64,000 nt of DNA from Verrucomicrobiota bacterium (GTDB taxonomy: Bacteria > Verrucomicrobiota > Verrucomicrobiia > CAIQCK01). This document shows positions 1 to 8,247 of this stretch, piece after piece. The stretch spans positions 62,001 to 126,000 of the forward strand of contig JAPLTX010000014.1 of the NCBI GenBank assembly GCA_026397915.1. The letters run 5' to 3'. A program made the position numbers and the translations under genes. Numbering within the stretch: the first letter of the stretch is position 1; every line of letters starts with the position of its first letter. Below the pieces are notes generated by a model. It did no database searches, was not told the origin of the DNA, and was given only the letters and a program-made list of their open reading frames with translations.

Positions 1-375
1 GAAGTAGGCCGCGTCGCGCAGCCAGTCGGGCAGCACGCGCACGCCGTCGGGCAGCTTATAGCCGTCGTCGCGGTGAGAGCGGTGGTTATGCGCGCCAATG
101 GCGGTCTGATACATACCGGTCATAAACGCCGAACGGCTCGGCGAACAGACCGGAGCAGTGGTGAACGCCTTTGTGTAACGCACGCCATCGGCGGCGAGCT
201 TGTCGAGATTCGGCGTCCAGACCTCCTTCGCGCCGTAACAGCCGAGGTGCGGCCCAAAATCCTCCGCGATGAGCCAGAGGATGTTCGGTCGTTTGGTCTC
301 TGCCGCATCTGTGCTGACGAACGCCACGAAGCAAGCAAGCAGTCCGAGGAACCGGGCGAAAGGAAGCGATCTCAT
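1..375 (-). CDS. Sulfatase, N-terminal part (cut by window edge)
   Basis: Type I sulfatase; this family hydrolyses sulfate esters, commonly on polysaccharides, after a Cys or Ser is matured to formylglycine. I translated the minus strand from the ATG at 375. Residues 1-25 form a signal peptide, so the enzyme is exported. RPNILWLIAEDFG (about 29-41) is the sulfatase N-terminal strand with a metal-binding Asp. CSPSR at residues 77-81 is the C-x-P-x-R formylglycine signature. The frame is open to base 1, and only 125 of roughly 450-550 expected residues are visible. It lies 51 bp downstream of the metallophosphoesterase on the same strand and may be co-transcribed. Family is clear; substrate cannot be read. 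Confidence 0.9.
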   Translation of the reverse strand, partial: MRSLPFARFLGLLACFVAFVSTDAAETKRPNILWLIAEDFGPHLGCYGAKEVWTPNLDKLAADGVRYTKAFTTAPVCSPSRSAFMTGMYQTAIGAHNHRSHRDDGYKLPDGVRVLPDWLRDAAYF

Positions 376-426
376 GGCGCTTGTTTACTCCTGGAACCCT
401 CCGCGGAGCAAGGGTTTCTCGTGTTC

Positions 427-2202
427 CTACTTCGCGGGCGCAGCGGAATCTTCGTAAACAAGATCAATGTAAGAGACGACCTTTGAGGTCAGCGGTCTGC
501 GAGCAAGCGGCGCGTAGCGGATGTCGCGGCAACGCTTGCCATTGTAGTCGAGCGCCACGCTCTTGATGACCACAGCTTTCTTGGAACCGGGCGACGGGCC
601 GGCGCGGATGACGATTTCGTTCAGGCGGCACAGTTGGCCGGCGGACACGTCGCAGCGAATCTCTGTTGCTGTTGCCGCGCTCACAGCCAGCGGCTGGCCG
701 TTGCAGGAGACTTGGGCTTCCGCAGTGAGCTTGCCTTCGACGCGGAAGCTGAGCTTCGCGCCGCCCGTAGCGGCGAACTCCGCCGGCTTGCCGTTCACGA
801 CGATGGCCGGGTGGCGCTCGGTCCATTCCTTGTTGCCGACGCGGGTGGTCACGAGGAGGTCATACGCGCCGTCGCTCAGCTTCGTGGTGTCGAGCGCGGC
901 TTCGAATGCCGTTGCGAGGTTGCCCCGGCGGGAAACTTTCGCCGCCGCCGTTTGCCCGCCGATGGCGCACTCGATGACGGTGACCTCCGCGTTGAAGTCG
1001 GCGACGATGCCGCTGATTCTCTGGCGGCTGCGCACGAGGTCGGTGAAGGCTGGCGTGGCGATGTCAATCGAGTGTTCTTCAGCCCAGTCAAGATAGACGT
1101 GTTCCTCGCGGTTGCCCTCCAGTCGGAACAACACGTAGGCGCGCGGCGTGGGCGGATACGGCTGGATGCCGTGCCACGCGTAGGAGATCGCACCGCCGAT
1201 GATGTGAGGCGCGCCGGCCCACATCGTTTCGTTGCGGCTGTGCGTATGGCCCGCGAGCGTCATCACCAGCTTCTTGCCCTGCAACGCAGCCCGCAAGCGC
1301 GCCTCGTGCGGGCGCGTTTTCGGCGTGTCCGGTTGACGCACGCCGCCGACCTCGGGGAACATTGGCTCGTGGATGAGCAGGACGATTGGCTCGTCGCGTT
1401 TAACCTCGGCGAGGTAGCGGATGGCCCAGTCGGCGGATTCCTGCGTGAGGCCGTAGGCAAGCGAGCGCCCCTTGATCATGGTGCCATCGAGCGCGATGAA
1501 GTGATACGGCCCGTAGCGGAACGCATAGGTCGCCGGGCCGATCCGCTGGCGGTAGAGCACCTTGCCGAAGCCCGGCTCGTCGCCTTTCAGCTTTGGATTC
1601 GTCACGCCGGCATTATCGTGGTTGCCCATGACGTTGAACAACGGCGGCTTCAGCCCTTTGCTCTCATCTTCGTAAAGGCTGAACAACTCGCGCGCCCGCT
1701 CCATCGTCGCCATGGATGAATCAATCACTAGGTCGCCCGTATGCACGACGAACTTCACTGGCACAGGCAGCGCATTGACGTGCTCGACATAGCGGCGATA
1801 CATCGGCACGGCGTTGGTCTGGATGTGCGGGTCGGTGCCTTGCACAAAATAGAGCGGCCCGTTCTGTTCCTGTGCGCGCAGCGGAAACTCCACCGTAGCG
1901 TCGGTGCCGCCGTCGGCCACGTAATTCCACCATCGCGCGGCTGGCCATGTGCCGGGCGCATTGACCACGAACACGACAGCCGGCCCGGCGGACAGTGTGA
2001 GTTGATAGCGTCCCTCGTCGTCGCTGCGAGCGAACGCGCGCTCGTCGCTCACCACGCAACCCGCGACGGCTTTCTCACCGGCGTCGAACGCGCCGTTGCC
2101 GTTCGTGTCGAGGAACACGCGGCCGGTGATTGTCCCCGCAAAAGCTGCGGTGACCGCGAACAATCCCACCACCAATCCAGCAAACAGTCGTTGTGCTTTC
2201 AT
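427..2202 (-). CDS. Exported calcineurin-like metallophosphoesterase
   Basis: Predicted periplasmic or extracellular phosphoesterase, 591 aa. I start at the ATG at 2202 because it opens a clean signal peptide (MKAQRLFAGLVVGLFA..AFA); the reading frame also continues 15 codons upstream. Residues about 24-105 form an Ig-like SdrD/metallophosphatase-N domain with a calcium-type DTNGNGAFDAGE motif. The catalytic domain follows, with GTDPHI (D124, H126), HTGDLV (D157), GNHDN (N194, H195) and AGHTHS. The first motif has TDPH where DxH is usual, so the metal ligands look intact. A beta-sandwich C-terminal domain ends the protein. It is divergent from the VWA gene (start 2317). Substrate unknown. Confidence 0.9.
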   Translation of the reverse strand: MKAQRLFAGLVVGLFAVTAAFAGTITGRVFLDTNGNGAFDAGEKAVAGCVVSDERAFARSDDEGRYQLTLSAGPAVVFVVNAPGTWPAARWWNYVADGGTDATVEFPLRAQEQNGPLYFVQGTDPHIQTNAVPMYRRYVEHVNALPVPVKFVVHTGDLVIDSSMATMERARELFSLYEDESKGLKPPLFNVMGNHDNAGVTNPKLKGDEPGFGKVLYRQRIGPATYAFRYGPYHFIALDGTMIKGRSLAYGLTQESADWAIRYLAEVKRDEPIVLLIHEPMFPEVGGVRQPDTPKTRPHEARLRAALQGKKLVMTLAGHTHSRNETMWAGAPHIIGGAISYAWHGIQPYPPTPRAYVLFRLEGNREEHVYLDWAEEHSIDIATPAFTDLVRSRQRISGIVADFNAEVTVIECAIGGQTAAAKVSRRGNLATAFEAALDTTKLSDGAYDLLVTTRVGNKEWTERHPAIVVNGKPAEFAATGGAKLSFRVEGKLTAEAQVSCNGQPLAVSAATATEIRCDVSAGQLCRLNEIVIRAGPSPGSKKAVVIKSVALDYNGKRCRDIRYAPLARRPLTSKVVSYIDLVYEDSAAPAK

Positions 2203-2316
2203 CGTGCCAATCCTTGCCGGTGCGATGATTGGCGGCGACGCGGGCAAAAGCCAGCCCGTTTTCCCTCTCTCGTCTGGGAGATTGCGCTCAATGCGCGGGT
2301 CTGGTATGCGGGCAGC

Positions 2317-3711
2317 GTGCGAACGGCTGCTTTACGCTACTACAGCAGGCTTCTCTGTTGTCTGATCCAGACAATCGTTCTTGGCAACGGTTTGCTCTTG
2401 GGCGTGCCAGTTCTCGGCGCTGAGAACACCGATGCGGTGCTCAAGTTTGTACCGCGCGCCGCGCGGACGGGCGATATCGCCGGACTTGAACCGCTGAAGG
2501 AACTCCGCGACAGCAAGGCCGGCGACGCCGTGGTGCGGATGATTGAAGACAAGAAAGTTCCCGACGCCGCCAAACAGCGGATTGCCGAACTGGTGGCGCA
2601 GTGGCCGGCGAAGGGCGGGTTGGATTACTTCGAGTTCTACCTACGCGGTCACCCGCGGTTGAGTAACGAGTTGCTCCTGTTCTACGCCGAACTCGGTTGC
2701 GTTCAGTTCAAACCATATTTCCTCAGCCTCATCGCGCCGCTCAGGACGCTGCCGGTGGCGGAAATCAAGGAACCGGCGCGTTATGCGACGGCTTTGCATG
2801 CGCTCGGGCGTTTCCCCGAGCAGACGGATGCGGCCGTGGTCCAAATCGCCGCGTTGCTCGACGAGAAGTTTCCGCACGCGATCCGCGCCACCGCCGCGGA
2901 CGCGCTCGGCAGCATCCAAAGCCGGCGCGGGTTGCCGACGTTGATGGCGCAGGTGAAGGACAGTGCCATCGGCGAGGCGACGCAACGGTCGCTTTTTCGC
3001 CTCACGGGACAGGACTTCGGCGACGCGCCAGAAAAGTGGGTCGCGTGGTTCAAGGCGGAGGGCGCAAAAGTCGGGCTGAAGATGCTGAGCCTCTCGGATT
3101 GGGAGAAGCACAAGAAGGAAAAAGCCGCCGCCGCGCCGAAGGAAGAGCCGAAGGAATTCAGCGCGCGCTTCTACGGCGTGGAGGTCAAGACGCGGCATTG
3201 TCTCTTCATCCTCGACGTCAGCGGCAGTATGGCGGGAGAGCGTCTGGCCCAACTCAAGGAGCAGATGAGCAACCTGTTCGACGCCCTGCGGAAAAAAACC
3301 AAGAACCTTCGCTTCGGCATCATCGCCTTCCACAACGAACCGGAGCCTTGCCTCTCCGGGCGCGGGCTGTTGCCGAACGAGCCGACCAGCATCCGGCGAG
3401 CCTCGCATTTTGTGGAGAAGATATTGGCCGGCGGCGGCACGGCGATGGTGACAACGCTGCAATTCACCGCGGCGAAGGTGCTGCCGAACAGCGACGTGGA
3501 CACAATCTACTTCCTCAGCGACGGCGAGCCGACCGACGGCACACCGGAGGACGTGCTGGCCGTGGTGAAGAAGATTCACGAGGAGTTTCGGGTCAAGTTC
3601 CACACCATCGCCATCGGCGAGGCCGTTCCTCCCGCTGGCGGCGCCGAGCAAAAGTCGAGCCTGCTCGAACAAATGGCCAAGAGCACCGGCGGCACCTACA
3701 CTGCGCGATAG
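2317..3711 (+). CDS. Exported VWA-domain protein with HEAT-like region
   Basis: 464 aa starting from GTG at 2317, chosen because it opens directly on a signal peptide (VRTAALRYYSRLLCCLIQ..GVPVLGA); the frame stays open further upstream but reads antisense to the phosphoesterase. Residues about 40-250 are alpha-helical with HEAT-like repeats, followed by a Lys/Ala/Glu-rich linker (KEKAAAAPKEEPKE). A von Willebrand factor A domain fills the C-terminal half, with a complete MIDAS: DVSGS (D300, S302, S304), then GGGTAM and SDGEPTD. VWA domains of this kind bind a divalent ion and a protein partner. It is probably a periplasmic adhesion or scaffold protein; partner unknown. Confidence 0.82.
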   Translation: MRTAALRYYSRLLCCLIQTIVLGNGLLLGVPVLGAENTDAVLKFVPRAARTGDIAGLEPLKELRDSKAGDAVVRMIEDKKVPDAAKQRIAELVAQWPAKGGLDYFEFYLRGHPRLSNELLLFYAELGCVQFKPYFLSLIAPLRTLPVAEIKEPARYATALHALGRFPEQTDAAVVQIAALLDEKFPHAIRATAADALGSIQSRRGLPTLMAQVKDSAIGEATQRSLFRLTGQDFGDAPEKWVAWFKAEGAKVGLKMLSLSDWEKHKKEKAAAAPKEEPKEFSARFYGVEVKTRHCLFILDVSGSMAGERLAQLKEQMSNLFDALRKKTKNLRFGIIAFHNEPEPCLSGRGLLPNEPTSIRRASHFVEKILAGGGTAMVTTLQFTAAKVLPNSDVDTIYFLSDGEPTDGTPEDVLAVVKKIHEEFRVKFHTIAIGEAVPPAGGAEQKSSLLEQMAKSTGGTYTAR

Positions 3712-3721
3712 GCGGGAAACG

Positions 3722-4363
3722 TCAGCAAACCGGGGGCGGTGCGGCGGTGGCGGCGATGACGATGTCGCCAAGAATCCGCAGGATGTAGCGGCTGTTGATC
3801 TTCTTGAGCCGGCCAAAAACTTCCGAAAGGTCCGGTCGCCCTTCCCGTCCGTCGAAGGTGCGCGCGTCGTCTATGAAGATCACATGATCCTTCACGGGAT
3901 GCGCCGCGATCTGGTCGAGTGACATGAGAATCGGGTCCGCCACCACGCCCTTGCCGGTTCCCGCCCCGCTGTAATGCCCGTCGAGCCAGAAGACCGCCGG
4001 CTCCCGCAGCGTGGCGAGGATGCCGGGCAGTTCGCCAGCGCAATCGCCGTGGACGATGCGGACGTTGGCGTCGAGGGCGAACCGCTCGCAGGCTTTGCGG
4101 TAGAGCGTGTCATCAATCTCAATCGAAATGACGCTGGCGTAGAGAGGCTTCATGGCGGCGACGGTCTCGCCGTGGTAGGTGCCGGTTTCGACGAACACGC
4201 GTGGCCGGGGAGCGGGGACGTTACGCTCCATGATCGCGAGCTTCACCGAGGGCGGTGGCAGGGCGTAATCGCCGCGACGGACCGCCTCCAGATAACGCCG
4301 CTCGTTCCGTAACCGGTGGCGCCGCTGTTTCAGAGATTGCAGTAAACCTTTGCTTTTCGACAT
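3722..4363 (-). CDS. Class I SAM-dependent methyltransferase-like protein
   Basis: 213 aa. A Rossmann methyltransferase motif I is visible (VFVETGTYHGETVAAM, about residues 56-71), followed by motif II (VISIEIDD) and a motif like FWLDGHYSG plus VIFIDDAR, which resembles sugar or FkbM-neighbourhood methyltransferases that act on surface glycans. The basic N-terminus (KSKGLLQSLKQRRHRLRNERR) has no signal peptide. It is convergent with the VWA gene (11 bp apart) and divergent from the acetyltransferase gene, so it marks the start of the glycan cluster. Acceptor unknown. Confidence 0.75.
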   Translation of the reverse strand: MSKSKGLLQSLKQRRHRLRNERRYLEAVRRGDYALPPPSVKLAIMERNVPAPRPRVFVETGTYHGETVAAMKPLYASVISIEIDDTLYRKACERFALDANVRIVHGDCAGELPGILATLREPAVFWLDGHYSGAGTGKGVVADPILMSLDQIAAHPVKDHVIFIDDARTFDGREGRPDLSEVFGRLKKINSRYILRILGDIVIAATAAPPPVC

Positions 4364-4384
4364 AGTCAGATTCTCGCCGCGGAA

Positions 4385-5188
4385 ATGGTCATTGAGGATG
4401 TTGACGGGTCATTGTATAAACCGTTGCGGGCTGGTTTTTACAGAGCAAAGATTGACACTGACATCGTGCAATTTCAAATCCTAGATTGGGATTCGGCGTT
4501 TTTCGGAATGACCATCGCCGAGATCCTCCCGAACAGGCTTGCGACGCGGGAATTGGAGCAGGTGATCGCCCACATGAAGAACGCGGGGGTGAAGCTGGCC
4601 TACTGGGCTTCCGCCCCGGATGATGAGGAGTCGCAACGGGCCGCGCGGGCCTGCCACGGGTTTCTGGCCGATAAGAAGACGACCTTTGTAATGGAGCTTG
4701 GCCCAGGCAACCCGCCGGCGAGAAGCTCCGGCTGGCTCGTGGAGGAATACACCGACGCCGTCCCGAACAACGAACTGGAGAGTCTGGCTGTCGAGGCAGG
4801 TATCTATTCCCGGTTCCGGATGGACTCCCGGATCTCAGAGGAAAAGTTTGTGGAGCTTTACAAGCTGTGGATTCTGAACTCAACGAACCGGCGGATGGCG
4901 GATGCGGTGTTGGTGGTGAGACGCGGGGGCAGGATTGTTGGCATGGTGACGGTGAAGGATGAAAACGGTGCCGGAGACATCGGCCTGATCGCGGCGGACG
5001 CCGGCATGCGCGGCAACAAGCTGGGGTTCAGCTTGGTGCACGCCGCGCAGGAATGGGCACGCAAGAAGGGATTGAAGCGCGCGCAGGTTGTCACCCAGGG
5101 CGAGAACATCGCCGCGTGCAAGCTCTACGAGAAATGCGGTTATCGGGCCGCCAAGACCGAGAATTTCTACCACTTCTGGATTCCATGA
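4385..5188 (+). CDS. GNAT acyltransferase, WecD-like (dTDP-fucosamine acetyltransferase type)
   Basis: Predicted N-acyltransferase acting on the amino group made by the next gene. The region ILDWDSAFFGM matches in position and character the N-terminal LTWENAFFG of E. coli WecD. The C-terminal GNAT fold shows GRIVGMVTV, the acetyl-CoA loop (AADAGMRGNKLGFSLV) and NIAACKLYEKCGY. The stop overlaps the wecE-like start (ATGA), as expected of a functional pair. The ATG at 4385 gives 267 aa, but about 27 residues before the conserved region look non-conserved and a promoter lies within them; GTG at 4466 (240 aa, beginning just before the WecD-like motif) is a good alternative start. Family sure, exact acyl donor and sugar inferred. 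Confidence 0.8.
   Translation: MVIEDVDGSLYKPLRAGFYRAKIDTDIVQFQILDWDSAFFGMTIAEILPNRLATRELEQVIAHMKNAGVKLAYWASAPDDEESQRAARACHGFLADKKTTFVMELGPGNPPARSSGWLVEEYTDAVPNNELESLAVEAGIYSRFRMDSRISEEKFVELYKLWILNSTNRRMADAVLVVRRGGRIVGMVTVKDENGAGDIGLIAADAGMRGNKLGFSLVHAAQEWARKKGLKRAQVVTQGENIAACKLYEKCGYRAAKTENFYHFWIP
4392..4420 (+). promoter_or_regulatory. Putative sigma70-type promoter for the wecD/wecE-like genes
   Basis: TTGAGG at 4392-4397 and TATAAA at 4415-4420 are separated by exactly 17 bp. The predicted start of transcription is near 4427, which lies inside the longest reading of the acetyltransferase gene and therefore argues for its GTG start at 4466. Confidence 0.5.
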
Positions 5189-6321
5189 TCAGAATACCCT
5201 TCAACAAGCCTTTCTTCACGGGCAAGGAGACGGATTACATCCGGGAGTCCGTGGCGTCGGGCAAGATATCGGGCGACGGCTTGTTCACGAAGAAATGCCA
5301 CCAGTTCTTTGAGGGTCGGTATGGCTTCAAGAAGGCGCTGCTGACCACCTCCTGCACCGACGCGCTGGAGATGGCAGCCATCCTCTGCCAGATAAAACCG
5401 GGCGACGAGGTCATCGCTCCCAGCTTCACCTTTGTCTCCACCGTCAACGCTTTCGTCTTGCGGGGAGCCAGAATCGTGTTCGCGGACAGCGAAGCGGCGA
5501 CGCCCAACATGGATGTGGCGGCGATTGAGGCGTTGATCACGCCTAGGACGAAAGTGATCGTGCCGGTCCACTATGCGGGCGTGGCCTGCGACATGGACGG
5601 CATCCTCCGTCTGGCCCGCAAACACAATCTCCGGGTGGTCGAAGACGCCGCGCAGGCGGTGGATTCGTTCTACAAGGGGAAGGCGCTCGGATCGCTCGGC
5701 TGCATGGCGACATTCTCCTTCCATGAGACGAAGAACGTCATCTCCGGCGAGGGCGGGATGTTTGTGGCGAACGACGCCGGACTCGTGAGCCGCGCCGAGA
5801 TTGTGAGGGAGAAAGGCACGAACCGCTCCGCGTTCTTCCGGGGGGAAGTAGACAAGTATCGGTGGGTGGACATCGGCTCGTCGTTCCTGCCGTCGGAGAT
5901 CATCGCGGCGTTCCTGTATGCGCAGCTTGAGCACCTGGACGAGATTCAGTCTAGGCGCAGGGAACTGTGGGGCCTTTACCGGCAGGGACTGGAGGTTCTG
6001 GAAACAAAGGGCATCCTGCGACTGCCCCACCTCCCGGACTACGCGACCAACAACGGCCACATGTTCTACGTCGTGTGCGGGAACCTGGAGCAACGCGACA
6101 AGCTCATCGCGCACCTGAGAGACCGCGGCATCCTCGCGGTGTTTCATTATCAGTCGCTCCACAAGAGTCCCTTCTACGAAGAGAGACACGATGGACGGGA
6201 GTTGCCCAATTCCGACCGATACACCGATTGTCTGCTCCGGCTTCCGCTCTATTACGAATTGAGTAACGCGGATGTCGGGATGATCGTTGACAGCGTCTTG
6301 TCCTTTTTCGGGCAGCATTAG
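5185..6321 (+). CDS. wecE: dTDP-4-amino-4,6-dideoxygalactose transaminase (WecE/RffA)
   Basis: PLP-dependent DegT/DnrJ/EryC1 sugar aminotransferase, 378 aa, close in length to E. coli WecE (376). It converts dTDP-4-keto-6-deoxyglucose to dTDP-4-amino-4,6-dideoxygalactose using glutamate. Long stretches match WecE almost residue for residue: IPFNKPFFTG near the N-terminus, SGDGLFTKKCHQ, PGDEVIAPSFTFVSTVNAF, VIVPVHYAGVACDMD, and REKGTNRSAFFRGEVDKY. The PLP lysine is K183 in FSFHETKN. The start at 5185 overlaps the upstream stop by four bases. No dTDP-glucose synthase or dehydratase (RmlA/RmlB) is in the window, so the substrate must be made elsewhere. Confidence 0.92.
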   Translation: MIRIPFNKPFFTGKETDYIRESVASGKISGDGLFTKKCHQFFEGRYGFKKALLTTSCTDALEMAAILCQIKPGDEVIAPSFTFVSTVNAFVLRGARIVFADSEAATPNMDVAAIEALITPRTKVIVPVHYAGVACDMDGILRLARKHNLRVVEDAAQAVDSFYKGKALGSLGCMATFSFHETKNVISGEGGMFVANDAGLVSRAEIVREKGTNRSAFFRGEVDKYRWVDIGSSFLPSEIIAAFLYAQLEHLDEIQSRRRELWGLYRQGLEVLETKGILRLPHLPDYATNNGHMFYVVCGNLEQRDKLIAHLRDRGILAVFHYQSLHKSPFYEERHDGRELPNSDRYTDCLLRLPLYYELSNADVGMIVDSVLSFFGQH

Positions 6322-6346
6322 CGGGAAACGCGACACGGAGATCCTC

Positions 6347-7300
6347 ATGAAGAAACATCGTTGGATAACGGACCTTTGTTTCCTGCCGTTCGTTTATCCC
6401 GCCGGCTACCTTCTACGGCGCATCCGGGACAAAGGACTGCCCTACCTGCCGTTCTGCAAGAAAGCCCTGATGAAGGTCGGCGTCTTTCCCATCCGCGACC
6501 ATTATTATGAGCCGCTCTTCAACACCGATCACTTCCGCGACGCGCCCGCGCGCCACCTCCCCGGCATAGACTTGAACGTCGAGGAGCAACTCAGAATTCT
6601 GGACAGCTTCCATTTCACCGAGGAACTGAAGGACGTGCCGGCCGAGAAGACGGACGACCTGAGCTTCTACATGAACAACGTCGCCTTCGAATCCGGCGAC
6701 GCCGAATACTGGTATAACCTCATCCGGCTGACGAAACCCCGGCGGATATTCGAGGTGGGCAGCGGCCATTCCACCCGCATGGCGCGACGGGCCATCGCGA
6801 AGAACCAACAGGAAGACACGGCCTACAAGTGCCATCACGTCTGCATCGAACCCTACGAAGCGCCGTGGCTGGAGAAGATGGGCGTCTCGGTCATCCGCAA
6901 GAAAGTGGAGGAGGTTGACCTCTCGTTCTTCTCGCAACTGGCCGAGAACGACATCCTGTTCCTCGACTCCACCCACGTTATCAGGCCGAGGGGCGATGTC
7001 CTCTTCGAATATCTTCAAGTGCTTCCGTCGCTGAACAAGGGCGTCATCGTCCACATTCACGACATCTTCACGCCGAACGATTACCCGGACTACTGGATCA
7101 AAGAGATCGTGCTTTTCTGGAACGAGCAATATCTGCTGGAGGCGTTGCTGTCATCCAACAAGGCGTGGAGGATTATCGGCGCGGTAAACTTCCTGCGCCA
7201 CAATCATCTGGAGAAGCTCCAGGCGAAATGCCCCTTCCTGACGGCCGACAAAGACCCGAATCGAGGGCCGGGGTCTTTCTACATCCAGAAGAACATATAG
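6347..7300 (+). CDS. SAM-dependent methyltransferase (Methyltransf_24-like)
   Basis: 317 aa. I start at the ATG at 6347, preceded by GGAG; the open frame begins 20 codons upstream but those overlap wecE. The N-terminus has a short hydrophobic stretch (TDLCFLPFVYPAGYLLRRI) that may tether it to the membrane. The methyltransferase fold is shown by IFEVGSGHSTRMARRA (about residues 137-152) and by VIVHIHDIFTPNDYP, typical of the Methyltransf_24 group. It follows wecE by 25 bp on the same strand, so it probably modifies the same glycan. Acceptor unknown. Confidence 0.77.
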   Translation: MKKHRWITDLCFLPFVYPAGYLLRRIRDKGLPYLPFCKKALMKVGVFPIRDHYYEPLFNTDHFRDAPARHLPGIDLNVEEQLRILDSFHFTEELKDVPAEKTDDLSFYMNNVAFESGDAEYWYNLIRLTKPRRIFEVGSGHSTRMARRAIAKNQQEDTAYKCHHVCIEPYEAPWLEKMGVSVIRKKVEEVDLSFFSQLAENDILFLDSTHVIRPRGDVLFEYLQVLPSLNKGVIVHIHDIFTPNDYPDYWIKEIVLFWNEQYLLEALLSSNKAWRIIGAVNFLRHNHLEKLQAKCPFLTADKDPNRGPGSFYIQKNI

Positions 7301-7330
7301 TTCATTCCCGCGAACGCCCGCGTGTAATAC

Positions 7331-8245
7331 TCAGGACTTGGCGGTTACCCATTCCGGCGGGAAATAATCTTCGGGATGGTTGTAGGCGCTGTTGCTGCTG
7401 GTCTTCCCGGTCCGGACAACCACTTTCTCCCGGTTGGGGTTGAGATAGGCGGCCCACCAACTGAACGTGCTGCCGCCGGCGGTGATGTTGTGTTTGCAGC
7501 GGCTCATCAGCCACAGGTCCTCGAAACCCCGCTGCGAAGAGTTGAAATCCACGTAGGTCACTTTATGCGGCGGACGAAGGTTTTCTTTCACCCACGCGAT
7601 GTCGTCGGAGAACATGAAGAAGTGCGGCTGGCTCACTCGTTCCGCGATGCAGTTCACGGCATTCTGGTAGTAGCGCTCCGTGATGACGCCTTCGAGGTCT
7701 TTCCTGATGTTGGGATCGGCGACGTAATCTCCCCGCCGGACATGCACGCTGACGGAGTTTGAGTCTGCGATGGACGCCAGAAGTCCGCGCGCTGCATCGC
7801 TAATTCCCTCCCGGGGCGAGAACTCCTCGATCAGCAGTTGTTTCACCGCATCGAAGTATTTGTAGGAGTTGAAATACCCGATGAGATACGTCTTCGACCC
7901 AAGAGCCAGAACCTCCGGCTTGAAGGCAGACCCGGCCGGTTCCGAGTAAACACGCGGAGCTTCGCCGCTCTCGTTGGAAAGCCCCAACGTTTTCAGCAGC
8001 GGCGCGATTCCCAGTTTGTGCTTGAGGCCGGTCCTCCTGTAGTCCGCAACCTCGCTTCGCGACGCCTGCGGGGCCGTTACCTTGAAAGAACTCAACTGCA
8101 ACGTGTGCTCCTTGTTCGGCGTGCACTTGTCGAAGTTGGACGCGTCTATCTTGAGCGGCGTGTTGTGGGCGACCGAAAGGCGTTTCGCCGTCGCGTATTG
8201 GAACATCTGGTTGCCCAGACCACCCATGATGTTGACGATGATCAT
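7331..8245 (-). CDS. Alpha-1,2-fucosyltransferase-like glycosyltransferase (GT11)
   Basis: 304 aa, GT11 family, which transfers fucose (or a related 6-deoxysugar) from GDP-sugar in alpha-1,2 linkage. Diagnostic motifs: MGGLGNQMFQYATAKRL at the N-terminus, HVRRGDY (GDP-sugar binding, about residues 155-161), and the C-terminal TAGGSTFSWWAAYLN. It is the last gene of the minus-strand glycan operon that begins at 13754; its ATG lies 2 bp after the previous stop. It is convergent with the methyltransferase ending at 7300. Family certain; exact linkage inferred. Confidence 0.9.
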   Translation of the reverse strand: MIIVNIMGGLGNQMFQYATAKRLSVAHNTPLKIDASNFDKCTPNKEHTLQLSSFKVTAPQASRSEVADYRRTGLKHKLGIAPLLKTLGLSNESGEAPRVYSEPAGSAFKPEVLALGSKTYLIGYFNSYKYFDAVKQLLIEEFSPREGISDAARGLLASIADSNSVSVHVRRGDYVADPNIRKDLEGVITERYYQNAVNCIAERVSQPHFFMFSDDIAWVKENLRPPHKVTYVDFNSSQRGFEDLWLMSRCKHNITAGGSTFSWWAAYLNPNREKVVVRTGKTSSNSAYNHPEDYFPPEWVTAKS

Positions 8246-8247
8246 AG

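Noticed and set aside
634..1719. Plus-strand frame of 361 codons opposite the metallophosphoesterase
   Set aside because: No start or motif support, and the minus strand encodes a complete phosphoesterase with all metal motifs.
5167..6348. Long minus-strand open frame opposite wecE
   Set aside because: Antisense shadow of a GC-rich gene; sequence is Arg/His-rich with no family motif, while the plus strand is an unmistakable aminotransferase. The same applies to the minus frames at 29217-30326, 38482-39789, 39977-40861 and 53087-53926.
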